DNA of 24,680 bases from the NCBI GenBank assembly GCA_002298545.1, contig DBKQ01000021.1, positions 2,213 to 26,892 of the forward strand, written 5' to 3'. Both the position numbers and the translations under genes were made by a program. Below are positions 15,895-23,610 of this stretch, one piece after another. The first letter of the stretch is position 1. Each line of letters opens with the position of its first letter. The notes beneath the pieces are model-generated. The model saw nothing but the letters and a program-made list of their open reading frames with translations, ran no database searches and was not told the origin of the DNA. The stretch is from Prevotella sp. UBA746 (GTDB lineage Bacteria > Bacteroidota > Bacteroidia > Bacteroidales > Bacteroidaceae).

Positions 15895-16524
15895 TTACTG
15901 TCCTTTAATAAAATCATTAAATACTTTTTTCATAAACAAATCTGACTCTTTTGATTGTTGGATATAGACATCTATGTCGTTCAATGCATCTCGTGCTTGT
16001 TTGTCCTTAAATTTCCTTGACCTAAATACAAGCCAGTCCTTTGCTCCTATATAATCCCCTTTTGCTAATAAAATTGTGAATTTTAGCATAGGGATATATT
16101 TGTTGTCCATCATTTTGTCACATTCTTCAATTGCTTTGTTAAAAAACATATTAGATATTACAATATCACCGGTATATTTATATTTTAATGCGTAAAATTC
16201 CAATCTTCTTATATCATTAGAGTCTAACCTTAGTACACCATTTTCTTGAATTAGAAAACCTTCTGCATATTTACCTAACATCCCATAAAGTTGTCCTTCC
16301 TTGATTGATAAGATAAAAGATTGTTCGGAAGAAATATCTCGCTTCTGTAATTTTTCACATAGCCATATCATAGACATTATTTTTGAGCTATCTTTGCATT
16401 GTGGAACAGAAAGCAAAACATTGTCTATAGAGTCCATACACAATGAAAAATCTGATTTATTTTGGCTTGCCGACATAGCCTCTATTGAAAAGAACAACAA
16501 TAGGCTAAAAATTATTTTATACAT
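15895..16524 (-). CDS. Secreted helical protein coupled to RHS, candidate immunity protein
   Basis: 209 residues with a signal peptide (about 1-19, ending AMSA), so exported. The rest looks alpha-helical with TPR-like spacing (for example EFYALKYKYTGDIVISNMFF around 108-127), but I recognise no family. The ATG lies 1 nt after the RHS stop codon, which implies translational coupling. The gene is clearly more A/T-rich than the RHS shell and shares that trait with the RHS tip. In polymorphic-toxin loci the gene directly after the toxin usually encodes its immunity protein, and an exported one would suggest the toxin acts in the periplasm. That role is inferred from position only; it could be an accessory protein. 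Confidence 0.6.
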   Translation of the reverse strand: MYKIIFSLLLFFSIEAMSASQNKSDFSLCMDSIDNVLLSVPQCKDSSKIMSMIWLCEKLQKRDISSEQSFILSIKEGQLYGMLGKYAEGFLIQENGVLRLDSNDIRRLEFYALKYKYTGDIVISNMFFNKAIEECDKMMDNKYIPMLKFTILLAKGDYIGAKDWLVFRSRKFKDKQARDALNDIDVYIQQSKESDLFMKKVFNDFIKGQ

Positions 16525-16525
16525 T

Positions 16526-19500
16526 TTATTTAATTTTATAAGTTTTACTGTTAAACATATTTATCGTTATTGGATTTAACAAAGAAAACTGATTTGGAAC
16601 ACAACGTCCCATACCATAATCTATAAAAGACCATGTTGGAGTAATTTTAACATCAACACCTTTGTAACACGATATTGCAAAAGGTGAAATATGAGCTTCG
16701 CCTACAGCTCTCCACCCAGTTGGCAAAGCTTCGGGACCTGTATATGTCCTTGAGAATATCTTTGAAGATATTACATTGTCATCACCTAAAGCAGAGATTT
16801 CAATCGCAATATTAGTAGCATCAGGTATTGAAGAAAATTCATTTGCATACGCATCTATAGAAATAACACTGTTTATATGTGTCTCTATTATATCAACTAC
16901 CGCTTTTAAGGTTAAAGAAGCAATTGCAGAAGGAGAATCGCTATAAGGTACCTGACATATTTTCTTAAATTTGATTTTTCTTCTTACCCTATACTTATGT
17001 TTCAGTTCATTAAACATCATCACATATGCCGCAGTCATTGCTCCGCTTGCAAACTTTCCCCCGCCAAGTTCAGATACAATTCCGCCAAGCACGGCATTGA
17101 CGGCAATTCTTTCCGCAGCCGACAATCTGTCGCACATTCCACCATTCAAGGCTGCGCCGCCTGCTGCCGATGCCATACCGACAAAGAAACCGTGCTCGAA
17201 GTGGCCGCCGCGGATTCCCTCCATTGCTCCTTCCGATACAGAATGGGCAGCAATCTTGAGATACACGTTTTCAAGGTTTCCTATCTCGAAATTAGCTAAG
17301 CCGCTTACGCCGCCCCAGAATCCTCCAGTAAAGGTATTTTTTGCCGTCTGCATCAAATTTGCTCCGTTAATAAGAGAGTTTACCAAAGCCGAGGATGCAC
17401 CGCCAGCCATACCGCCTATTACGGCACCATAGACTCCGGATGCCAAACCACCTGTTTCCAATCCTACGGCTATTCCGACGATTGCAGAAAATGTATCTCC
17501 TATCCAGCTATATCCTGTCGGGTCTGTAAGCGACAGCGGATTGTTCATGCAGTAGGCATAGCGATTAAGACTCTGTGTGTATTCCGGCATCTGCACGATG
17601 GGGTCTGGCGACATGAACCTGCCCGTCAGCGGGTCATACATTCTGCCGTCCATGTTGACCAAATCAAACATGTCGATATGGTCATGCCCCGTAAAGCCCG
17701 CATCATGTTCAGAAATGCTGTCGTTTGACAAGGTGAAATAGTCCCAGGTGTCAGTCTTCCGTCTTCTTCCCCACGCATCATAGCTCAACTCCTCGCAAAG
17801 GGTTCCATCCTCATTGCTGTATGCCATTACGGAACCGAGGTTGTCATGATGTATGTATAAGGTCTTCCCGTCCGTGCCGTCGGTCACTTCATATATCGCC
17901 ACAGGCTTGCCGTTGGCATAGATATAGTTAATGTTTTTTCCCGTTCCTTTTGCTATTTCTTCATTATACAGTTCATTTACATATATCCTTGTCTTTACAT
18001 CACGGTAATGGCTGTCGAAGTTCTGACCACACCCGCCCATAAAATAACTTGTTGTCTCTGTCTTTTTTTCCTTGTCCACACCATAATCTATGGACAGGTC
18101 ATAATAATGTAGCGGATTTTCCGACGTGTTGCGTCTCAAGCTGCACATCTTGTTGAAAGACGTGTACACGACATTGTCAAACGCAGGAAGGACGAACGTC
18201 TCTCCCTTAACGGAGCCTATTCTGTTAGTACCCGTAACATACGAAACACTCCCGAGTCCCGTCTTGTATGTCAAATTTCCGGCATTGTCATATTTCATCG
18301 TTTGGTTGTGCCCGACATTGTCGCTGACGGAAATGAGTCTGTCAAGAGCATCATAGCCGAAACTCTCTGTCATGGAACGAAGTCCATCGGAACGACTGGC
18401 GAGGTTGCCGTTGAAGTCATAGACATACGACTTTGAAAACAAGCCGTCAGATTGAACATTACCCAAACGTCCAAACATATCATAGGCGTTTTTTACAGTC
18501 ACGCCGTTGCCAAACGTGTCAGCAAGAGTTTTTCCCATGGCATTTCTTTCTCCAGCAGTCCAGAATGTCTTTCCGTCATCTTCGGAGCTGACAGAAACAA
18601 GATACCCGTTGTCCGTATAGCTGTTGCGAACTCTGATACCTGACGGATATTCAATACTTACAAGGTGGTTCAAGCCATCATACGTATTTCTTGTAACATA
18701 GTCCTTGTCCCATACCGTTTCCGTTACAGAAGAGGTTCTGCCGTACTGGTCGTAACAGGTTTTACGCCTAATGCCGTTTGAGCATTCCGACTCGGACAAA
18801 GCCCCCTTCCAGTCGGTATCGTATATATATGTGTACGTGAAATCCTGCCGTTTTTCTTTCGTAACACGTCCCAACTTGTCATACTCGTATGATGTTGTCC
18901 CTTCGAGGTCTCTCTGTGTTGCCAGTTCGCCGTATGGCGTATAAGTGTATTCTATCGTTCCCAGATCTGGGTCAACCAGTTTTGTCCTGTTGCCATATTT
19001 GTCGTATTCTATTTTGGTAACGGTTCTCGGTCCTAATACTTCTATACACTTTCCGCACGTATTGTATTTATAGTTGACGCTGCCGCCCATGGCATCCGTA
19101 CTTCTGACGAGGTTTCCGTCCATATCGTATTCCTTTTCCGATGTATTGCCGTTGGCATCGGTAACGGAACATACGAGTCCGCTGTAGCCCATACTGACCG
19201 TTCCGCCATCAGGCTTTATTGTTTTAACTTTCCTGTCGACAGCGTCATATTCATAATGCGTCCATACCGGAATTTCGTTTTGGAAATACGGCTCGGAAGA
19301 AGCTACGAGCCTTCCCTTGCCGTCATACACGGCATCCGTATACACCATCCTGCCGTCTGCTCCTTCTGATACCTTGCGCAACGTCCTTCCCAGGCAGTCG
19401 TAAAATTCCATAACAGCAGGATATCCAGTCTTATCCGTTTTTGTATAGCAAGCAGAGTTCTTTGGGGCATGTATATTGCCGCTGCTCCATTCTGTCGCTA

Positions 19501-21382
19501 CCTTCACGTGTTCTATTGGAGTGTCGGCATTTGTTATCGTACCGAAAGAATCATGCGTATAGCTCATTACAAAGCCATTGGAATCAACAGATTTTGTTTC
19601 TACACCAAGTATCGGGTCTGTTTCTGATGTCTCAGTGAATGACAGTGCATTTTTCCTTGACGCTACGAACCGCCCCTGTGCATCATACGCAGTTTCCGTT
19701 GAGCGGCTATCATACCTACTATCGTTGGGGACAGTCACGTCTGAAACAATATTGCCGAAAGTGTCATAAGCATAGCGTTTTCTGTAGCTGTTAGCGTCAT
19801 CTGGTTCAAATGCCTCCTCTGTAAGCAGGCCGCTCTCTTCGTCATACTTGAATTCAGACTTCAACGTGATAGTCTCGTTTTTTCCTGATTTAGTAACCGT
19901 GGACTTAACCAATCGTCCCAATATCCAACGCCCCTCGTCATTTTTGTATCCGTTTTCCGTCACTACACAGTTTTCACCGCTCGTTACTGTCGTTTTCAGA
20001 CAATTTCCGAAACTGTCGTATTCATATGAAGTCAGCTTATGGGAGACAATTTCTCCGGTATTGTATTCGTAAGACTTCTCCTCTACACATTCGGGGAACC
20101 CCGTATAAGACACCTCAGCCTGTCCGTCCCTGTACTGGTAGTTTATTACATTCCTGTAATATGTCTCATTCAGCAACACACCATCAAGTAACTTACGTGT
20201 ATATTGCAAAGCCGGCAATGCCTCGTCCTTTATTGTTTCATAACCTTTTTCCGTTACTGTTCCTGTGGAAAAATCGGTTGCCGCAACTTTCTCAAATCCA
20301 AGGATTCCGCGCCCCCTTCTATGAAGGAGCAGATTGTAATATTTGTAACCTACAGTATGTCTTCCCCCGATACCGTCGGGAGTTGACACGCTTTTTACAA
20401 CAGGCCATTGGCAACATGCCGATACAATAGGATATAAACTTGTATTGCCTCTTTCATGTACAGATTTGTCGGTCAACTGCGAGAATGCAATTTCCGTAGT
20501 GTTGCCGATGCCGTCCGTTATCCGGTTGAGCATATTGTCACCGCGACAACCGGACAGATGCAGGTCTATGGGCGATGAGGCATTCTTGCTGTTAGGATAA
20601 CATACGAAATCCGCCTTGCCGTCGCCGTTGAAGTCTGCAATACGGAAGTTTCTTTTGTCTGTACCTAAGGTTGATGAACCGGTATAATGCGTAAAAGCCT
20701 TTCCTGTTCTGTCGTTTATGTAAATATCAGTAGCCACAGCCTTTCCACTGCTTGTCTTTTTGCTTATCGCATAGATGTCGTCATATCCGTCACCATTGAA
20801 GTCGCCACTTACCACATTCTCTATATACTTCCCTGTCTTCCCTTCTTTCTCCACAATGCTGAAACTGCTGTCGCAAGCTTTCACAAAAGAGTTCCCGTTA
20901 CTGAGATAAACCTGATATTTGAGGCGGTCGGAATAAACGGGTCTTACCAACATGTCTGTTTTACCATCATCATTGAAGTCGCCGGTAATGACATTTGCCT
21001 GTGTTGCCCCGCTATAGGTCAGCGTTCCTGCATAAACCGTACCGCCAGATATATTGTCGTTCCAATTGAAAATTGTAGGTCTTTTACTGTCCCTGTCTGT
21101 CGATTCGGTTATGCTCTTGATTTTAAGAATGTTGTTTGTATTGGAGTACTCTATATCATATTTTCTGACTGTACTTTCTCCGTATTTGCATACATAAACG
21201 ATTGGCAGATGTGGCGACATGCCGCCGGTTCCCGAAGCGACAGACACCGGCATCTCATAGTGAAACTGTCCGTTTGGAGTAACATCATAACTGTCGGAAA
21301 TCTTGCCTACAACAATACCTGCCGCAGAGTTCTGTACAAAATATGTGAGGAAAAGGAATATGGTCAGTAGCTTTTCTTTCAT
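16526..21382 (-). CDS. RHS/YD-repeat protein with variable C-terminal tip (putative polymorphic toxin)
   Basis: 1618 residues. A signal peptide (about 1-21) is followed by a shortened SpvB-like N-terminal region. Three FG-GAP/VCBS-type calcium loops follow (DFNDDGKTD at 135, DFNGDGYDD at 194, DFNGDGKAD at 250), then many YD repeats of the form Y-D-x-x-G-x-x (about 480-1200). The RHS-associated core (about 1225-1291) contains RMYDPLTGRFMSPDP and ends in DPTGY with D1287. After it come a Gly/Ala-rich, membrane-like linker (1292-1460) and a tip of about 158 residues (1461-1618). RHS shells enclose toxic tips that are released in target cells. This tip has no nuclease, protease or other motif I can name and appears beta-rich. 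It is A/T-rich unlike the shell. The gene lies 7 bp after the T9SS-like protein gene and 1 bp before the 209-aa gene. Confidence 0.88.
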   Translation of the reverse strand: MKEKLLTIFLFLTYFVQNSAAGIVVGKISDSYDVTPNGQFHYEMPVSVASGTGGMSPHLPIVYVCKYGESTVRKYDIEYSNTNNILKIKSITESTDRDSKRPTIFNWNDNISGGTVYAGTLTYSGATQANVITGDFNDDGKTDMLVRPVYSDRLKYQVYLSNGNSFVKACDSSFSIVEKEGKTGKYIENVVSGDFNGDGYDDIYAISKKTSSGKAVATDIYINDRTGKAFTHYTGSSTLGTDKRNFRIADFNGDGKADFVCYPNSKNASSPIDLHLSGCRGDNMLNRITDGIGNTTEIAFSQLTDKSVHERGNTSLYPIVSACCQWPVVKSVSTPDGIGGRHTVGYKYYNLLLHRRGRGILGFEKVAATDFSTGTVTEKGYETIKDEALPALQYTRKLLDGVLLNETYYRNVINYQYRDGQAEVSYTGFPECVEEKSYEYNTGEIVSHKLTSYEYDSFGNCLKTTVTSGENCVVTENGYKNDEGRWILGRLVKSTVTKSGKNETITLKSEFKYDEESGLLTEEAFEPDDANSYRKRYAYDTFGNIVSDVTVPNDSRYDSRSTETAYDAQGRFVASRKNALSFTETSETDPILGVETKSVDSNGFVMSYTHDSFGTITNADTPIEHVKVATEWSSGNIHAPKNSACYTKTDKTGYPAVMEFYDCLGRTLRKVSEGADGRMVYTDAVYDGKGRLVASSEPYFQNEIPVWTHYEYDAVDRKVKTIKPDGGTVSMGYSGLVCSVTDANGNTSEKEYDMDGNLVRSTDAMGGSVNYKYNTCGKCIEVLGPRTVTKIEYDKYGNRTKLVDPDLGTIEYTYTPYGELATQRDLEGTTSYEYDKLGRVTKEKRQDFTYTYIYDTDWKGALSESECSNGIRRKTCYDQYGRTSSVTETVWDKDYVTRNTYDGLNHLVSIEYPSGIRVRNSYTDNGYLVSVSSEDDGKTFWTAGERNAMGKTLADTFGNGVTVKNAYDMFGRLGNVQSDGLFSKSYVYDFNGNLASRSDGLRSMTESFGYDALDRLISVSDNVGHNQTMKYDNAGNLTYKTGLGSVSYVTGTNRIGSVKGETFVLPAFDNVVYTSFNKMCSLRRNTSENPLHYYDLSIDYGVDKEKKTETTSYFMGGCGQNFDSHYRDVKTRIYVNELYNEEIAKGTGKNINYIYANGKPVAIYEVTDGTDGKTLYIHHDNLGSVMAYSNEDGTLCEELSYDAWGRRRKTDTWDYFTLSNDSISEHDAGFTGHDHIDMFDLVNMDGRMYDPLTGRFMSPDPIVQMPEYTQSLNRYAYCMNNPLSLTDPTGYSWIGDTFSAIVGIAVGLETGGLASGVYGAVIGGMAGGASSALVNSLINGANLMQTAKNTFTGGFWGGVSGLANFEIGNLENVYLKIAAHSVSEGAMEGIRGGHFEHGFFVGMASAAGGAALNGGMCDRLSAAERIAVNAVLGGIVSELGGGKFASGAMTAAYVMMFNELKHKYRVRRKIKFKKICQVPYSDSPSAIASLTLKAVVDIIETHINSVISIDAYANEFSSIPDATNIAIEISALGDDNVISSKIFSRTYTGPEALPTGWRAVGEAHISPFAISCYKGVDVKITPTWSFIDYGMGRCVPNQFSLLNPITINMFNSKTYKIK

Positions 21383-21389
21383 TAAAATG

Positions 21390-21806
21390 TCAGTCCTTTA
21401 TTATTTTTCTTGTACCGTTCTTGTCATCAACAGTTACATTGAATATGTACACGCCCGACGGACAGTCATTCATGTCAACTGTAAATGTCTGTGTAGAAAA
21501 CTCGCCCGACTTCACAACAATGGGTGACAAGTCGTTTACTTGAAACTTGGCTGTGGAATTGTAGTCTTTTCTCAGGTCTATTGTGAATTTGTTGTCCTTG
21601 CCTATTATAGAGATGTCTCCAGAGATGTCTGTCTTTTCATTGCCGCCTATTGGCTTTGAAGGTAGCGATGTTCCCTTGCGGCTCGTAATATTGCCGTTCA
21701 AATCATACGAGAACGAAATTGTCCTGTTGACAGCTATGCTTTGGGCAGACAACAGCATTGATTGAAATACAAACAATACGCTAAAAATAAATATTATATT
21801 TTTCAT
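21390..21806 (-). CDS. Small secreted protein with one YD motif and T9SS-type tail
   Basis: 138 residues starting at the ATG at 21806, which gives a clean signal peptide (ending LLSAQS); a longer frame to 21863 would overlap the end of wzi. The mature N-terminus has FSYDLNGNITSRKG, a single RHS-like YD motif. The C-terminal half resembles a type A T9SS sorting domain: a beta-strand pattern ending with SGVYIFNVTVDDKNGTRKII. This suggests export through the outer membrane by type IX secretion, as inference. It lies 31 bp after wzi and 7 bp before the RHS gene, so it probably belongs to the RHS operon. It may help present or deliver the RHS protein, or it may be a reduced relative of it. Confidence 0.7.
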   Translation of the reverse strand: MKNIIFIFSVLFVFQSMLLSAQSIAVNRTISFSYDLNGNITSRKGTSLPSKPIGGNEKTDISGDISIIGKDNKFTIDLRKDYNSTAKFQVNDLSPIVVKSGEFSTQTFTVDMNDCPSGVYIFNVTVDDKNGTRKIIKD

Positions 21807-21837
21807 TTTGTATTTTTCTAATATGAAATTTTCTTTT

Positions 21838-23418
21838 TTATTTTCTTTTCCCCAATATCCCACTTTTCGACACCGTCAGTTGGAAGCCTTGGTTATTGCC
21901 GAGGATACTGCCGAAATCCATTGAGTAGCCGCCTTTTACGGTCCAGTTTCTCATAAACTTATGGATGAACTTGTATTCTCCCTCCACAAGGAAGCTGACG
22001 TTGTGGCGCACCTTCGTGTATGGATTGCCATACGTTCCCATGCCGTCCTGGTATGTGGCAAGCACACGGTAGCGGGTGTTGAGCGTCGGTCTGCCGTCGA
22101 AACCAAGATGGAAAGCCATGAAGCGGTTGTTCTCCACCTGTATCATGCCGTCAGTATTATATATAGGTGAACGGTAGAGAGGGTTTCCCATTACCTGTCC
22201 CCAGTGTTGCCATCCTGTGTAGATGTTATGGTTGTAGAAGTTGTCCATACCGCCGATATGGTCGGGAACGGTTTGCGTGTGGTCATGATATATCGGGCCG
22301 CTCTGATACTTGGTGTAGAGATATTCCACAACGATGTTTCTCAGCCACGAACCGTATTTCAGATGCAGGTCGAAGCCGAGCATCCAGTCTTTGAAATCAT
22401 ACAACACGTATTTTCTCTTTTTCTTCTGCTGCCATTCCTCGCCGCTGCCATAGCCGTTGTAGTCGAGTTGGAACATGGCGGAATGGTCCTCGAAAAACTT
22501 GTCGGCATAGAGTCCAGCCTTCCATAAGTCCGTTTCATAGTTTATGCGCATCATCCAACTGCCCAATTGGTCGCCTTCGGCATTTTTGTAGTTCTGTCCG
22601 TCGGTGGCATCCTTTCCTCCCGGTATAAAGGCATTCCAGAAGGCATGAATGCCCTTGTCGCCTGTCAGTTTCTGCATAGAGCCGTCGGCAGACGGCTGAT
22701 AGGAGTTTCCGCCGAAGAGCGAAGCCATCTCCAGTCCTAATTCTAAAGACAGGGGGTACATATACGGATCCTTTCCGATACGCAAGAAGCCTGCCTTGGA
22801 ATGATAGAGCACGTTGTCGGCATAGCGCTGTCGCTTCGCCGTGAAGTCGTGTTGCCACGAGTCGTCTGTCATCATGCCATACGCAATATGTCCCTTTAGC
22901 TGCAGCCAACCGCGCGTGAGCGGCACCGTCCAGTAGTCTTCAAGGGCGAGTCTCACCTGTGGCACCGGACGGGCATTTATTCCGAGCGTCTGACTGCCGC
23001 TGCTCAGCCTACTGTTTTTCAGATTCATCTCCTGCTCTTTGCTGCCGAGCGTGAGCGAACCGTGGAGCCAGCGCCCCTCGACGTATGCCTGCTGAATGAT
23101 AAAATTGCTCGTGTAGTTCACCGGCACGGCAATATCCGCCCCGAATCCCCAATCGAGTTTCTTTTTGCCAAACGTAGACATACTGCGGCTCAGGGCAGCA
23201 CGGGCATAGCCGTTTCCCTCCTTCAGCGAACTCAGTCCATACTTGTTGGCGTTTAGCCACAGCGGAGTTTTCCCGTGTGAGCCGGAGGCTTGCGCCTCTA
23301 TCAAATATTCAAGTTCGTCAACAGGCTTTTCCTGCTGCAGTTTGTCGTCGACATCCTCCTGCGCCGAAACTGCCGAAGAGCCCAGTAGCAACAGGCAGCA
23401 AAGCAATGATTTATTCAT
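21838..23418 (-). CDS. Capsule assembly Wzi family outer-membrane protein
   Basis: 526 residues with a signal peptide (about 1-19, cleavage before QEDV). The remainder shows the alternating strands and aromatic girdles of an outer-membrane beta-barrel and matches the Bacteroidota Wzi-like family: an early TPLWLNANKYGL block, a GSKEQ segment around 127, and the GGMDNFYNHNIYTGWQHWG segment near 390-410. Wzi helps attach capsular polysaccharide to the cell surface in other bacteria; the Bacteroidota relatives are assigned by homology only. It is the first of a minus-strand gene run with the small T9SS-like protein and RHS genes, at short spacings (31 and 7 bp). Divergent from the Gly/Asn-rich gene. 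Confidence 0.85.
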   Translation of the reverse strand: MNKSLLCCLLLLGSSAVSAQEDVDDKLQQEKPVDELEYLIEAQASGSHGKTPLWLNANKYGLSSLKEGNGYARAALSRSMSTFGKKKLDWGFGADIAVPVNYTSNFIIQQAYVEGRWLHGSLTLGSKEQEMNLKNSRLSSGSQTLGINARPVPQVRLALEDYWTVPLTRGWLQLKGHIAYGMMTDDSWQHDFTAKRQRYADNVLYHSKAGFLRIGKDPYMYPLSLELGLEMASLFGGNSYQPSADGSMQKLTGDKGIHAFWNAFIPGGKDATDGQNYKNAEGDQLGSWMMRINYETDLWKAGLYADKFFEDHSAMFQLDYNGYGSGEEWQQKKKRKYVLYDFKDWMLGFDLHLKYGSWLRNIVVEYLYTKYQSGPIYHDHTQTVPDHIGGMDNFYNHNIYTGWQHWGQVMGNPLYRSPIYNTDGMIQVENNRFMAFHLGFDGRPTLNTRYRVLATYQDGMGTYGNPYTKVRHNVSFLVEGEYKFIHKFMRNWTVKGGYSMDFGSILGNNQGFQLTVSKSGILGKRK

Positions 23419-23496
23419 ATATTTTTAGTTCTTTATTGCGTTAGCATTATTAAATATATGCGAAGGTAGGCATTTTTCCGCTAATATTCTAACAAA

Positions 23497-23531
23497 TAGG
23501 GAAATTCCCTCCCCTTTTAGGGAAAAACCCT
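23497..23531. promoter_or_regulatory. Two palindromes 21 bp apart, candidate operator
   Basis: TAGGGAAATTCCCT (23497-23510) and TAGGGAAAAACCCT (23518-23531) are the same 14-bp near-palindrome with spacing of exactly 21 bp, two helical turns. They lie between divergent wzi and the 23611 gene, 79 bp before one start and 79 bp before the other, so one dimeric regulator could control both. Confidence 0.45.
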
Positions 23532-23553
23532 TTCCTTATATCGATTATTCTTT

Positions 23554-23593
23554 GTTTCTTTGCACCAAGAAAAGATTACAGATACAAAGAAAC
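23554..23593. repeat. 9-bp inverted repeat in the leader of the 23611 gene
   Basis: GTTTCTTTG (23554-23562) and CAAAGAAAC (23585-23593) are perfect reverse complements with a 22-bp loop. Two TTTG words near 23551-23562 lack a proper TAnn, so a -7 box is unclear. The element may be a leader hairpin or binding site. Confidence 0.4.
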
Positions 23594-23610
23594 TTAAAGA
23601 TACAACGATT

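Noticed and set aside
20687..21370. 227-codon plus-strand frame inside the RHS gene
   Set aside because: Antisense shadow of the RHS N-terminal region with no recognisable domain or promoter.
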